Below, one piece after another: positions 47,721 to 60,035 of a stretch of DNA of 64,000 bases; positions within the stretch are counted from its first letter, which is position 1; every line of letters begins with the position of its first letter. The notes beneath the pieces are model-generated. The model had not been told where the DNA came from and made no database searches. It saw only the letters and a list, made by a program, of their open reading frames with translations. The DNA is from Larimichthys crocea (taxonomy: Eukaryota; Chordata; Actinopteri; Sciaenidae), in the NCBI RefSeq assembly GCF_000972845.2, contig NC_040032.1, positions 19,152,636 to 19,216,635 of the forward strand. The letters run 5' to 3'. The position numbers and the translations under genes were made by a program.

Positions 47721-50700
47721 TAATTGGGTTTTGTTTATGGGTTCTGTGATCACCACCGACAGCATGATCTGTGCTGTTGCCTGCCAAAGTCTAATGGGGG
47801 GAAACCTGTCAATTTATCTGCTGCCTGCGTCACTTTTCCTAATCACACTGCCATCTATCAATGTTTCCATTTAGGACGTGTGAACATCTGTAAATATTAT
47901 AACTATTTCTGTTTTATACTGATGCAGCTCCGAAGCCATTTGAGCCCTTTCATTGTTCAAGATTGTTATTTCCTGTAACCAACATTAGAAATGTAAGCCT
48001 GGGATATTGGGTGTCTCTGATGTTACTCTAGTGTATTTTGAGGGCTCAGTGGGCTGACTAATCAGGAGTTAGGGTTACAACTGTTCACAGAGGCCATTTT
48101 TTAAAGCTCCCCTGATCAATATTTTGTGTGGATCCAATGACTAAAAGGGTTGCTCATAGTGATCTAGTCTGTTTTATCTTATTGTTTTGTTTTTATGGCC
48201 CCAAAATCTCATCAATCCCTTTTTCAGCAACAGCTCGCAGCATCTATTTTCAGCACAAAAAAAGCTCTAATAAACTCACTATACACTACCTGCCCAGCTC
48301 CAGATGACTCTCTGGAGTTTGTGGAAGAAACAGAGCTATAATGAGAATAATCATTGGACCTACATTCATCAATTGGCCAGAAATACAACTCCTAATGAAT
48401 GTTATTGTTGCTCTCTTTCTGCTGGATACAGAGTAAATAGGCAATTGTTTCCTAAGATGGGAACTGCAAAAACTTGATACGGTGATAATATGTCAGATGC
48501 CTCACTCGCACCCAAGTGGCTAAAAATCAATTAATGAAGCTTTAAGCCTTTGTTGTAACCTATACAGTATTAATTTAACAAAAGCAGATTGAATTCCATG
48601 CAATTTCTCACCAATATTTTCATTCACATTCACACAATTCCACATATTTCACACAGGGACTTCTCCACAGTAAACACAGTGTCCAACAGTTGACAGATTT
48701 TCCCAGCTGGTCCATGGATTCAACCCTCTGTGCAATCATTCTCTGAAATTAAAAGACCCTGCTTGAACCAAACACAACCGCAATGTCAAAGATAGCACAG
48801 GTGAAAGTGCTGGTTCCTTGATCGTAGCTGATCCAATGCTCAATTCCCTTGACAAAACTGGTGACACACAGCCTTTGTCTTAAAAGTGAAGTGAAATCCA
48901 GGAGAGCGCCTTAAATCCCCTAAGAGCACTCTGAAAAATAGCAAGTGTGGAAGGTTCCTGAGGCCCAGTGTTAAATTGACAATTTGTTTTGTTTTAAGTT
49001 TACTGATGCATAGCACCAAATGTAAAAGAGGAGGATTGTATGTTTTCCAAAGTACTATGATTTGTTTTGTTTGTTTGTTTTAGTGGGAGTTATTCAAGAT
49101 TGAAATATCGTCCTGAAAAGGGTTTGACATTTTTTGATTTTTTTTTTTTACCATCACAACATATATTTAACTTGCAGAAAAACAAGTGAAATCTGTCAAA
49201 ATCATCATCATTTTTCTGCCCACCCAGTTTAAACTAGGTTACTTAATTCTACTGCAATGCAGGCAATCATTCACTGGAACATTATGGTCTATAATTATGG
49301 CCGCAAATTGACCATAACGTACCTACAGGGAGATAATAGGATTGTTGATCGATACCAATTACCGGTTGCTGAGATTGTTGCTTCTCAAAACTTACCTTTG
49401 GCCATAGGCTTATATTTTGATATGGAACAAAAATCCCCATTATCAGTATTTTCACATACTTGAACAAGTGTGATCAGTCTCAGACTGACAGTTTCAATAC
49501 AATAGCACAGATGCGTGTCATTCACAATCTTACAAACCAACTAATTTGTGTAAGTCAGACCCAGTGATGTGCCCATTTCATTACAATTTCTTCAGGGTTT
49601 GCTATCTATGCTGTAGCCTTGTCATAGCTGCCCATCAATCCTTATGCCCATCATTACAGACCCTTCTGATAAACAGGTTAAACTGCCAGTAAATCAGCAA
49701 AGACGTGCCTGTTAAGACATCAAGGCCGTGATACTATACATGATTACAAAACACTGAAATACTCCGTCTTCTCCGAGGCCAGTGCATGTGCTGAAAGCTA
49801 ACAAAAATCTGTCTTAGTGAAGCTTTTGTTTATAGCTGCCCCAAATACACTCAGATAAGCAAAGAACTAAGAGCTATGAAGCTATGTTGAGACATTATCT
49901 TGATATAGGCATATCTTCACTTCACTATGTATAGTCTGCAAAGGAGTTTTATTTGGTAATAAAAATGATGTCTGTATTTTCTGTATCTCTCATTAAATGA
50001 ATCTCTCTCAAAAAGACACTCTAGCCTTATTAAAAAAATGGTAATAAAATTCTTGTGGGTCTTGGTTTTTTCCACTCTCTTTCATTATAAAAACCTCTGC
50101 TTGAGAAATGCTTGGCTGAGAAACTTGTCAGTGGTCTGGATGAAGACTGAACAATAGAAAACAACTGTCTCCACCCTGAAATGTGAAGTCTCAAAGTAGC
50201 TCTGATCAGACAATGGTGAAACACACACAGACAGACAACAGTATTCAGAAAAAGGCTATTAGGAAAAAATAAAACCCTTCAGCAAACTCACAGCTGATGT
50301 GACATAACTTCCACGTAGGTTAATGAAGTCCTAATTTAGATCTTGATGAGAATTCATACTGTAGGGCCAAAAATAAAAAGCACACATGTCAGGTACTACA
50401 CCTTCTTATTCAGCCATCTTTCCTGGACACCAACTGGGATGCAGGCTACAGCATCTGAGCACTGCATCAAATCCAACACAGAATGCTCCAAACACAGACA
50501 AAGGAGCCCCTCCACCCATGGCGAGGGAGAGGACAGTGATTAATGAGGCCACACCAGTGGAGAGTGGCTCCGTTATACTCCACCTCCAGTCTCGTCTCTG
50601 CTTCAGTAGCAAGAGTGTCAACAAGTAACTAATGACTGCCGAGATGTCCTCTGTTATACATTTCCTGAAAACATCACTCTCCTTATCACCTCTAATGCTG

Positions 50701-53205
50701 CGTTCACGTGGTGGTGGTACACGGCTGGAGGCAAAACTAGATGTTAATTATTTTCAGAGGGAGATTGGAATTAAAGTCTTCGGTGAAGTGCAATCTGGTC
50801 AATAGGTTGGACCTTTCCTGTTTTGTACGTGTAACTGCAGCAATGAATTAGAGTTCTGCACAGGCCTATAATGGAGACCCTGAACCTAGCCCATAATCAT
50901 GTCTTACAGACCCAATCCTGCTGAAACCCAGCTAGTACTATAAGATTTGGGCCATATCTACTTACAATACAGGACAAACCTACTGTAAACTGTGTCTAAA
51001 GCTTTACGCAGCAAAAGTCACAAGACCTGATGCTTTTTTGGGACACTTCACTCCAGGTCAAGTGACAAACTCCATTATGAATGGATGATATATAATAACG
51101 TACCTTCTGTACTAACTGCAATAACGGACACTAAAAAGAAGTGAGGTTCCATGCTACTGCACTGGAGACTTGCACAATTGTCAAGGTAGAAGGCAAACAT
51201 AAAAGCTTAAAAACTAAAAACAAAAGAGGAGACATTTCCCCACACAGATCGATGAAGTATAATGTGCTTATCTATCTTTTAATACTGTTTGAAGATTCCC
51301 ATCTCATTTCAGGCACTTCACATGTATAATTAATTTTGGGTAAGATCACTGAAACCATTTTCCCAGGAACAGGGCTTGTGATGGCAATGATAGGATTCTG
51401 CACATGGTTAGAGAAGAGACCAAACTTTTAGTACTGTGTGTGAAAGAAAACCCTCAATAACTTATTTTATTACGTTTAAAATACATCTTGCTTGAAGTGA
51501 TTTATCTGAATAACACATTTGTAGAACAATAACATGATAACATAATATAATCACAAAACCATTCTGCTGAAAGTCTATAAAAAGACAATAAATTATTGTC
51601 CTAATTCTGCATAATTTTGAAAATTGAATATGCCACGAATGTTTTCCTTGTTGTTTCCACTTCCAACAAAGATTAATGTGTGAACAGAGTTTTCTCCCTC
51701 TGTTGCGCCACCTCGAAGTCTAGGATGAAAATCATCTAACCAGACAAAATTAAATTCATTTCTTGTTTTTGATGTTTTAAAGTACAGACTAATGTGTGAG
51801 GCCAATTATGCATTTTTAAATGAAATGAGCTATTGACACGTAACAGTGACACTGTGTGTTTTATTGTATGAATGCATATTAAATGAGAAGTTCTTTCATA
51901 TCTCAAAATTGCCATGCCAACCAGTTTGGCCTTGCACTTAACAGGCATCCTGTGACGCCAACCAACATTTTTTTCCCCCCTTCTTCCATCCCCCAGTGTG
52001 AAAGCGACATAAAACTGTCATCCATTCAGTCTCTCTGGTCTGACAATATTTTAACCAGCGCCTCCTCTTTATGAAAAAAAAACTCTCAACAGGAATCTTA
52101 TAAAGTTCTTTCCCTCGACTCTGTTGGTCGGAGAATCCCTCAAGCCACTGATCGAACTGCAATCTCCCTGTTCAAACACAGCTGCATCAATGGGCTTTTA
52201 TCACACCGCACCCCCCCTGGATACAAAGATATGCACAGCTGCCGCTCTGTTGCCCAGAAACTGAATGTCATTTCAGGAATACCCCCCATTCCACAAACAG
52301 GATAGTGTTACAGGAAGCACTGCAAACAGCCTAAGCCTCCAAACTTGATTTTCCCATTTTAGTCTGAGCACTCTATAGTGCTCCTACTGCATCCATTTTC
52401 TGTGTCTCATCTCTCTAATGACAGTTCAGATGTCGTTGAAATTGTGAGGATACGATGAACAGAATTACGTAATTGCACCTTTCTTTAAAAGGAGGACCTC
52501 GCGGTTATTGAGTTTTTGATATCATATTCCCAAAACGAGAGACCTAAGCCTCTATCCAATCAATGTATACAGAGTTATGAGCTCTGTAATTTAAAATCAC
52601 ATTATCAGATGCAGCTCATTTAGTCTGAGAGTCAGGAATCCGGCTAACAGACTTATTCTTTGTGAATTTGAAACCAAAAAACACTCAGCAAATGCATCGG
52701 CAGGTGGGTTGTTTAAAACCTTCTTTTTAGTTGTCAAGTTTTCAAGTTGAAAAATCTAAGGCTTCTAGCATTAGGCTAACATAGATTTTACTTTTTTATC
52801 TTTAGGGTCATGACATTTTAATATGAAACAGTGTAAAACAAAAAAAACATAACAAAGAAAAACATGATTTTATTGGAGAAAAACATCAAAGTCAGGCTTG
52901 GGAAATGGCCTATGGCAAAAATACAAGTTTAGATTGGTAACTCGATTGGTTTTAGATGGGTATTCATTAAACTTAACACCCTTCTTTAGCACTGAACCTC
53001 ATTTTTTTTTAAACACCATGCTCCATTAGTAACCCCTTTATGTAAGGAAGACACCAGTGATAAAAGATTCAAACATAGAGGCATTTATGAATCACATGTC
53101 ATTTCCGTCTCTTTTCTGACACTACAGTGCTAAAAGACTGCTGCGGTGAGTGCTTCGAAGCAGGTGCAAATGTTATAAATAAATGCAGGAGGGTTGCTGG
53201 GGTTC
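47721..53205. other. Non-coding stretch, nothing firmly recognised
   Basis: No gene, RNA or complete transposon is seen. A (TTTG)n-like tract lies at about 49060-49081 and a T10 run near 49139-49149. Between 50694 and 50950, phrases such as TGCTGCGTTCACGTGG and GTTCTGCACAGGCCTA vaguely recall fish repeats, but no paired ends were found. Confidence 0.4.
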
Positions 53206-53430
53206 TCCCTTATTAACCTGACAGATATTTTATATTCTGTATAGTTTGAGGCTTTTCTGCAAGAGGGAGCTGGCATTTAAGGCCCTCCAGAGGCACTAAA
53301 GCCATTGGGCTAGTAAGAAGAGCCATATCCGTGAATGAACTAATTAAGCTCCTCAATGTCCACGGCAAAATGGTGCCCTGAGATTGTTCTCTGCTATAGC
53401 AGTAATGAGAAAGAAAGAGACAGAAAGAGG
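53206..53430. other. Candidate conserved non-coding element (composition only)
   Basis: Complex sequence with AACTAATTAAGCTCC (53338-53352), balanced composition and no repeat hallmarks, ending in a GAAAGA purine tract. The minus-strand 95-codon frame across it has no known domain. Possible enhancer by appearance; untested. Confidence 0.2.
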
Positions 53431-54580
53431 AAAACATGGGAGAAAAAAAGGCAATGGGTGGGGGTGGGGGAGCACAGCTAGATCTCATCCTCAAATGCAT
53501 AAGGAGCGTGTACTAAAGAAAGATTAGCAGGGAGGCAGGCTCTTTCTGTTCCTGTCCTGGGCAAGAGGACCTGTTACATTTCTGAATGCAAGCTCCGTAT
53601 TTTCTCGTCTTTGTCTTTCAACCCTTGGTTGCGGCAAGGCTCATTAACGTTCATAAACAATGTGAGATGTGCTCTCTAATGAGCAAATGCTTCTGTAAAA
53701 AGGGCTCTGTCCTTGGCAAGCTGGCCATGTCAGTTAAAACTGTATCCAAACCCAGTCTCATGCATCTCAGGACTAACAACTAGGCCATTCTCACCAGGGC
53801 TCATTTGTGTCCTCAATCTCCGCATTCTCATTGTTCCCTTTTTTCTGTCTTCTACTTCCAGTGGAAATCATTATTTGCATTACCTCCTGACATGGAGCAC
53901 GGAGTGGAGTCATTTCAGTTACACTCCGTGAAAATCTGACGCTTAATGAGTATAACGATTTTAGACTTCTCTCTCTCTGCTCTGCTCCTTTATGCCTGCA
54001 TCGAAGGAAGTGGGAGTCGACAAAGTCCCAGGAGGTATCTGTGGCACAGGGTGGCTAACTAAGTGATCCGCTTGGCCGGCTACAGAGCACAGTGGAGCTG
54101 AATGAAACAGCACAGTCAAAAACAACAGTGTTCACTGTGTCACGCCATAACAGAGTATGCTTTCTGTGAGATAGAGAGAAAAACACAATTTCAGCAAAAC
54201 AAATGGTGAAAAATGGGAGCATGATTTGGCATTTTGAGTTGCTCTTTTATGCCGACAATGGGTCAGATGCTGATAAGTGATCTATCTATGGCTCACTAGT
54301 CACGATGATTCAGAATAATGATAGCAGCAACCATGAGATAAATCATTATTATTTTACAAATACAAAATGTTACTGTAAGGATTTGCACAAGTGAATGTAC
54401 AGATAAGCCACAAATGCAACTTCAGCGACCTATTTAAAGAAAAGTCAGATATTTCACTAAAAAGACAAATGATTAAGTTAAAGAAAAGTTACAGACTAGA
54501 GACTAAAATTTTAAAGTCCTGGTAGCACTGAAAGTTCATCTGACCCATATTATGAAAAGTATCACTCTTAATATACTATT
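53431..54580. other. Non-coding stretch, nothing recognised
   Basis: Includes a GGGTGGGGGTGGGGG G-run at about 53457-53471 that could form a G-quadruplex on the plus strand. No gene was recognised. Confidence 0.45.
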
Positions 54581-54883
54581 ATGGCTACAACTGTTGTAAT
54601 CTTGACTTGTTATTATTAATGATTATTTTTCATTAATTACTGAAATAAAATGTCAGAAAATGGTGAAAAATATTGATCACAGTTTCCGAAAACACAAGAT
54701 AACCACAACCCAAAGATACACATTTGCTGTCATAGTGGACAAAAGAAACCAGAAAAATATTCACATTTAAGGAAGCAATATCTTTTTTTCTTAAAAAGAT
54801 GACTTAGTGAATGATGATGAATAAGTTGCTGTTTATTTAATAGTTCACAACTAATTGATGGATCAGCTAATGGTTGCAACTCT
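54581..54883 (+). mobile_element. Teleost TAATCGATTA-type MITE, near full length (copy B)
   Basis: This 303-bp copy is in the same orientation as copy A at 16.1 kb. The left end ATGGCTACAACTGTTGTAAT and the right end, read in reverse as AGAGTTGCAACCATTAGC, are worn inverted repeats. Internal blocks match in order: AAATGTCAGAAAATGGTGAA (54648-54667), AACCACAACCCAAAGATACA (54702-54721), AGAAACCAGAAAAATATTCA and TTCACAACTAATTGATGG. It retains the 'GAAACCAGAAAATATTCA' block that copy A has changed, so together they outline the family consensus. It has no coding capacity. Confidence 0.78.
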
Positions 54884-56404
54884 AAGCTTGAGAGCACTAC
54901 TGGAGGAAGGGCCAATTCATGTCCACAGTGCCCATGAGATACTTATGAAATTTGAAAATGAAATGTAAAGGGTTCATCTGATGGACGGTATGAATATAAT
55001 CAGTAAATTTGCTAATCTACAGTACAAATCTGAAATTTTGGTGCTAGAAAACAGATCAGAGAATCACCAAAAACAAATATTTTTTTGTGGCGCTATCCAG
55101 ACCAAAACTCAAGCCACTCTAACAAGTATTTTAGGTACTTGGTGGTCTTGCTTGACAGAACAAAAAAAGCATACCCCACTTAAAAACAGCTTTTATGAAG
55201 GTCCAGATAAATGAACTTTTTTTATGAGGCTAGCTCTTTGTCTGAACTAAGCAATAACTCAGCTTATTGAATTGCTTAAAAACAAGGGGAAAAAAAGCAA
55301 TCGACCTTGATTGATGTCTACCAACTTGGCTACAAGCTACATATGCTCCAAACCCATTAAAACTCCAGCACATCTGGCCCCAGATCCACTTTATATCAGC
55401 ATGATGGAAACAAAAGTATTTCTTTTTTCCAGAAGCAAGCACATACTACTTGAATAGGATACTGTAAAAAGAGTGACGATATGCCTCTTGATAGCCATAT
55501 TGTAGCTATGTCTCACGATGGAGACATTTCTAAATGGCGAACATCAAAAAGGAGATATTCTTCTTTTCCTGCTTTGCTGTTAATGTCACAGTAAAAAGAG
55601 TCATAACATCTTATTTTCTTATACCAAGTTTTAAGAAAAAGCTTACAATGTGTGCCATTAGGTCCCACATTCCTAGAAATCCACATAGAAATTAAGTCTA
55701 ATTGTCTGACATAACAATGTTATGTCTGATAGAGATCCTAGATAAACAGTCTACGGCAAGGCTTTTGAATTTATTTCTCCAATATCAGCACATGGCAACC
55801 GGTGTGGTTAAGGTTAGGCAACAAATTCATGAGAAATGCTACAGGAAAGAATCTGGATTGGGTCTCAAGCATCTTACCGTATAAAAGAGAGAGTACTTCC
55901 TGCATTTGCACTGAACTTTGGCATTCAGCAAAATTGAATTTGCAGAACTATCCAATATGAACAGAATCATATAAGATATACTTGAATGGGCACCTTTATT
56001 TATTCTACAGCGACAATGTTTTATTCGTTCTGTCAGGCTTACTTAAAAAAATGGTGGATATTCCAGTACCAGTGAAGGATCTACCAATGATGTCCGACTT
56101 TGACATTGCACGAGACATGATATATAGTACAGGTACACATTATGCCCTGAGGATCTTTATTCTGTCTAAATGTCCTATTTGTGCCAAGACTACTGTCCAC
56201 AGTGTACAACAGGCAGAAATAATCTTCCATCTTGTAAAACACTGACACTTTTCTTTCTACAAAACTCCCAAACAGGTGGATTATCTCTCCCTACTAGCAA
56301 ATTTGTTGGATAAAGTTCTGAAAGTTAAATCTGAAATCATGACTTCTTTTTTGCCCATTAAATAACTATCCAAGACTTTATATTCAATACAGACTGTTGG
56401 TGCA
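54884..56404. other. Non-coding stretch, nothing recognised
   Basis: AT-rich; frames are under 90 codons with no domain resemblance. Confidence 0.45.
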
Positions 56405-56660
56405 CAGATTTAATGCAGTGTCATGAGGTGAGTGTACCTCTGAGGCATGCTAAGCACATTAGCCGGAGCCATTGGGCAGCACTGTCTCTGAGGCCTCTGT
56501 TGGCTCATGTAAAAAGGCCGAGCCCTCGACCCCTCATGTTGAATCGTCTGAGCTCGGCCCATCTGGCTGCCGGTGCTGCAAGCCAGTATCAATCATATGC
56601 AGCATGACATGTTCCCTTTGTTCCTGCGATGTAAACGTATTTTTTCCTTCTGGCGTTCAG
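56405..56660. other. GC-richer block; candidate regulatory element
   Basis: Against an AT-rich background this block is GC-balanced, with GCTAAGCACATTAGCCGGAG (56449-56468), several CpGs, and ATGTTGAATCGTCTGAGCTC. Three overlapping short frames on both strands cross it, as expected when stop codons thin out in GC-richer DNA. No protein family is recognised. A regulatory role is inferred, not shown. Confidence 0.22.
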
Positions 56661-57399
56661 ACAGAGAACTGGTCTCCATTTGACATTTACTTCCCTATTT
56701 ATCATAAAATATGGATAGGAATGGAGTAAAACTAAGAATACGGCCTCATTAAACATCTGAAAATCTGATGCATATGAGGGCATCAAACATTTATATCATA
56801 GGTGAGATTTCAATCTCATAACTTGAATTTAATTGGTCTGATTATTTTAACCTTCAGGCTTCAAAGTATATGAAAGCACCTTTTTAAACATTCTTTGGTC
56901 TGTCTTCCTCATTTCAACCATGAGGGTAAAGTTAGATGTGTCTATACTCTAGGCATGTTCCTTGGCAGGGGGTGAAAGTAGACACTGCTGGCAAGAAATT
57001 AAAAATTTAAAAAGACTTCAGAGAGCTTAGTTGGGAGTTTATTGATTGGTTAAATCTTTTGAATGCATTACTAGCTAAAATGCGATGACACCATGAGGCA
57101 ACGGGTGTTGGCTGCAGATTTGCAGTATTTCTAACTCACAGATTTATATGCAAGGAATTTAAATTTAAAGTTCGAGCGTTTACAGTAAGTCATGCAGCAT
57201 AAACACTATAAGCTGCCAAATGATATGGAGGAGAAACTACAGAACAACAGTGCCAAGACAAGAGTGCCAAAAAAAGACTTAAGAGTGTTTCTTTATCGCC
57301 TGTCAACATTCATGTATCATCAACAGAACAAATTCTCTCCTCCAACCAGGACAAAAAGTCTTATGGTATCCATTTTCGTGTGCAGGCATAATTTCTGAA
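56661..57399. other. Non-coding stretch, nothing recognised
   Basis: AT-rich with no supported feature. Confidence 0.45.
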
Positions 57400-57780
57400 C
57401 TGTCAATAGAGGGAAATAATTACACAGTTACAGAACTTTGCAGTTACGGTGGCTTATTAAAGCAGCAGAGCAGCCGCATTATGCAGAAAAGCCTTGCAGA
57501 TAAAATGAGACAGCTGTCAGTCAGGAGAGCGGCTATTCATTCCACAGACATAATCAGGCCACGATACACAAGCAGAAATTTTGCTCTTCTTTTTACAGCA
57601 GTCAGTTTACCAGCAGAACGACAGAGCCTCGTCTTATTTTTAGATATTAATTTGTGAGGAAAAGCAAGACAAATGCATATCACACAGGCTTATCTTTTAT
57701 TATGGCAAAGACCCTTCTCATCACATGAGGTTTAATTCAGCTCACGTGGATGCATTTAATTTAGTAACAAGAACAGCAAA
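57400..57780. other. Candidate conserved non-coding element (composition only)
   Basis: Complex, non-repetitive sequence with AGACAGCTGTCAGTCAGG (57510-57527; CAGCTG E-box palindrome), GGCTATTCATTCCACAGACA, and GATATTAATTTGTGAGG. The TGCATTTAATTTAG and CACGTG-like TCACGTGGATGC motifs lie further right. This density of transcription-factor-like cores makes it one of the better enhancer candidates in the window, by eye only. Confidence 0.28.
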
Positions 57781-57929
57781 GAAAAGATCTAAGGAAATTA
57801 ATTCTAAGCAATGTCCCGAATCTGCAATGAAAAGGCTGACCAGCATCAGTAGCAACATAGTAGGATAATATTTAAGTTAAAATAAAGAAAGACTAAAAAC
57901 ATCTATCCATGTCGTACACTATTACTGGT

Positions 57930-58195
57930 CTCAGTGAGCTTTATTACATGAAAATGAGGCTCCAGCGACAGAGCGGGAAACAATGAATCCAGAGGTTGGA
58001 GTGCCCTGCAGACCCAGTGGTTCCTCCTTGACGACACTTTGCATTGTGTCCCGCCTCCTTGTCATCCTCCACCCCTCCTCCCTGCCGCCGCCCTCTACCT
58101 TTGTTTGCCTCCCTGGCTCACAGCGAGTCACTCCTGGGGCTTTTCTTCAGGAGCAGCTCTTGACAATGCTGTTAGTGTGAAAGCCTAATAAATTA
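57930..58195. other. GC/pyrimidine-rich block; candidate regulatory element
   Basis: A CCTCC-rich centre (58045-58110) with several CpGs (CTGCCGCCGCCCTCTACC) is flanked by complex sequence including GAAACAATGAATCCAG. Opposite-strand frames of 65-66 codons are open because of composition. No known domain. It could be regulatory or a diverged exon; neither is demonstrated. Confidence 0.22.
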
Positions 58196-59591
58196 CAGAC
58201 CTCTCCTGATCTCATCTCAAACACAGCAGCCTGAACATAAACACATAATGGAAAAGACCCTCTTCGAGGGGGTTTGTGTTGGGTCAAATCTGGGTCAATT
58301 GTCTTCAAATTGCGAGATGAAATTGGGTTTGCTCTCTACTTTCTTAAAACAAAGGATCCAAAATAAAAATATCAAAGCCTTCTTATGGGTTTTGTCCACA
58401 TTTGTCAGGCTCTGTCAAAAGAGAACATTTTTCAGCATGTAACCAATTAAAACTGCAGAGGCCACTGGGGGTCACATGGAAAAAAAAAAAATATTGGCAT
58501 ACAAATCCTAGCGCACATAGGGGACATTTTGTGGTAGGGCTTTCAGAATATGCATGGACAATAAAAGCATGGAATCGTAATTCTGTAAAAGAAATTACGG
58601 TTTTGTGTTAAAATAACTGCATTTCTTTAACACCATCTGAAGGTCAGAGATTTTATTGACAGTCTTATCCTGCCTATGCGGGCATCTTGACTTAACACTC
58701 CAAATATTGTATTTTTCTGTATACACGGATTGCCAAACTGAGTGCACAGCATATTAATCTGTGCACACAAATTAAGAAAATTAATAATTCATCTATTACA
58801 ACACCCTTAGTGTAGTAATCCTTTCATTTGGTTTGGCTCTGTTCACAGATGTCTAGATCCATATTTTTTTTCTACCATATGACACTGTAGAGGCTCTGTA
58901 CAATACAAACTCAATTATTAATCAAGTAGTTAATACTGCAGATTATGTTTTTGCTGAAATCTGATTGATGCAGAATTGGTACATGAAAATATGTCTGTCT
59001 GTAACATTACTATGAAAATCTTCCATCTTCCAGGACAGCACTCTTTATAGCAGAGTTGATCCAGATTGTGAAAATCGTTGGATCTAACCTATGAGTCATT
59101 GTGATTTTTTTTTTTTTTTTTTACTGTAGTCAATCTGATTGTGTTAGTTAGACTGTGGCTTTCTAGTTCAGCTGCTCTGAAGCGTAATTGGTGGTTTTAG
59201 GCTATTTTCATTGTCTTTAGCCTGACTCAAAGCCGCTAACTACCTAGCATTTCACAGTCAGAGTGCAAGAAAAAGACATAGTACCATTACATAGACATTT
59301 TATATTTCCTTTGTGACAGCAAACACAATTATGCCCCAACCTGAGCTTTTCAAATCACTTTATATGCATATAGCATGCACTTTTCTGTGGCTGCTGCAAC
59401 ATGCTGGCACCGGGAGGCTCGTTTCCCACAAGAAACCTGCTAGACTACATCACACGCATAGGTTATCCACAAACCCATCTAGCTAATGGTGTCATAACTA
59501 AAAAGTAGTAAGTCATTTAATTACCAAATGTTTGTTTACATTGATAGACAAGAAGGGGCAGTTTTGGAGAAAGTATTTTGATCATTTAGAC
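58196..59591. other. Non-coding stretch with T18 run
   Basis: No gene was recognised. A run of 18 T lies at 59105-59122, and an A12 run near 58480-58492. Neither borders a recognised retroposon. Confidence 0.45.
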
Positions 59592-60035
59592 CAGTGGTCC
59601 CCAACCAATTACATCCGCCTGTGCCTCTTGACACAGGTTAAGACAGGTCAAGACGTTAGTTTCGGTCACGTGATACGTTACCCCAGTTAAGCCCTCAAAG
59701 CTAGCAAAAATGAGAAAAAAACAAACGTCTTTGGAAAGCTTCTTCAGCGACCAAAACTAAATCACGGAATAGACTGGACATAAGGAACACACTTCAGGTG
59801 TTATTGTCTCCTATTACGCCTAGATGGGACCAGTTCGTTGCAGAGAAACAAGCTCAGGGCTCCCACTAATTCAGCGTAATGGTGAGTTGTATTTTCATGC
59901 ACTTTATATTTGTTTTTATGCCGGTCGCATCATTTTATTTTATCGGATTTACCCCCCACACCTTGAAGGCCTGTCCGTGAACATATTGTCTTACATGAGA
60001 CCGGTCCGTGGCGCAGAAAAGGTTGGGGACCGCTG
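59592..60035 (+). mobile_element. hAT-type DNA transposon remnant, both ends present (444 bp)
   Basis: The left end CAGTGGTCCCCAACC and the right end GGTTGGGGACCGCTG are inverted repeats with 14 of 15 matches. This is the signature terminus of a vertebrate hAT (Charlie/Tip100-like) group, and the right interior GAGACCGGTCCGTGGCGCAG is equally typical. Flanking octamers ATTTAGAC and CTTAAGAC agree at 6 of 8 positions, consistent with an aged 8-bp target-site duplication. From 59710 the sequence reads MRKKQTSLESFFSD and then stops. That resembles the N-terminal start of hAT-family transposases, so the element probably kept a small piece of its parent's coding region, although that match is by eye. 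It is non-autonomous. The 92-codon frame 59824-60102 runs out of the element and is not a gene. Confidence 0.88.

Noticed and set aside
50694..50950. TGCTGCGTTCACGTGG and later phrases recalling teleost repeats
   Set aside because: No terminal repeats, target duplication or internal second copy could be found.
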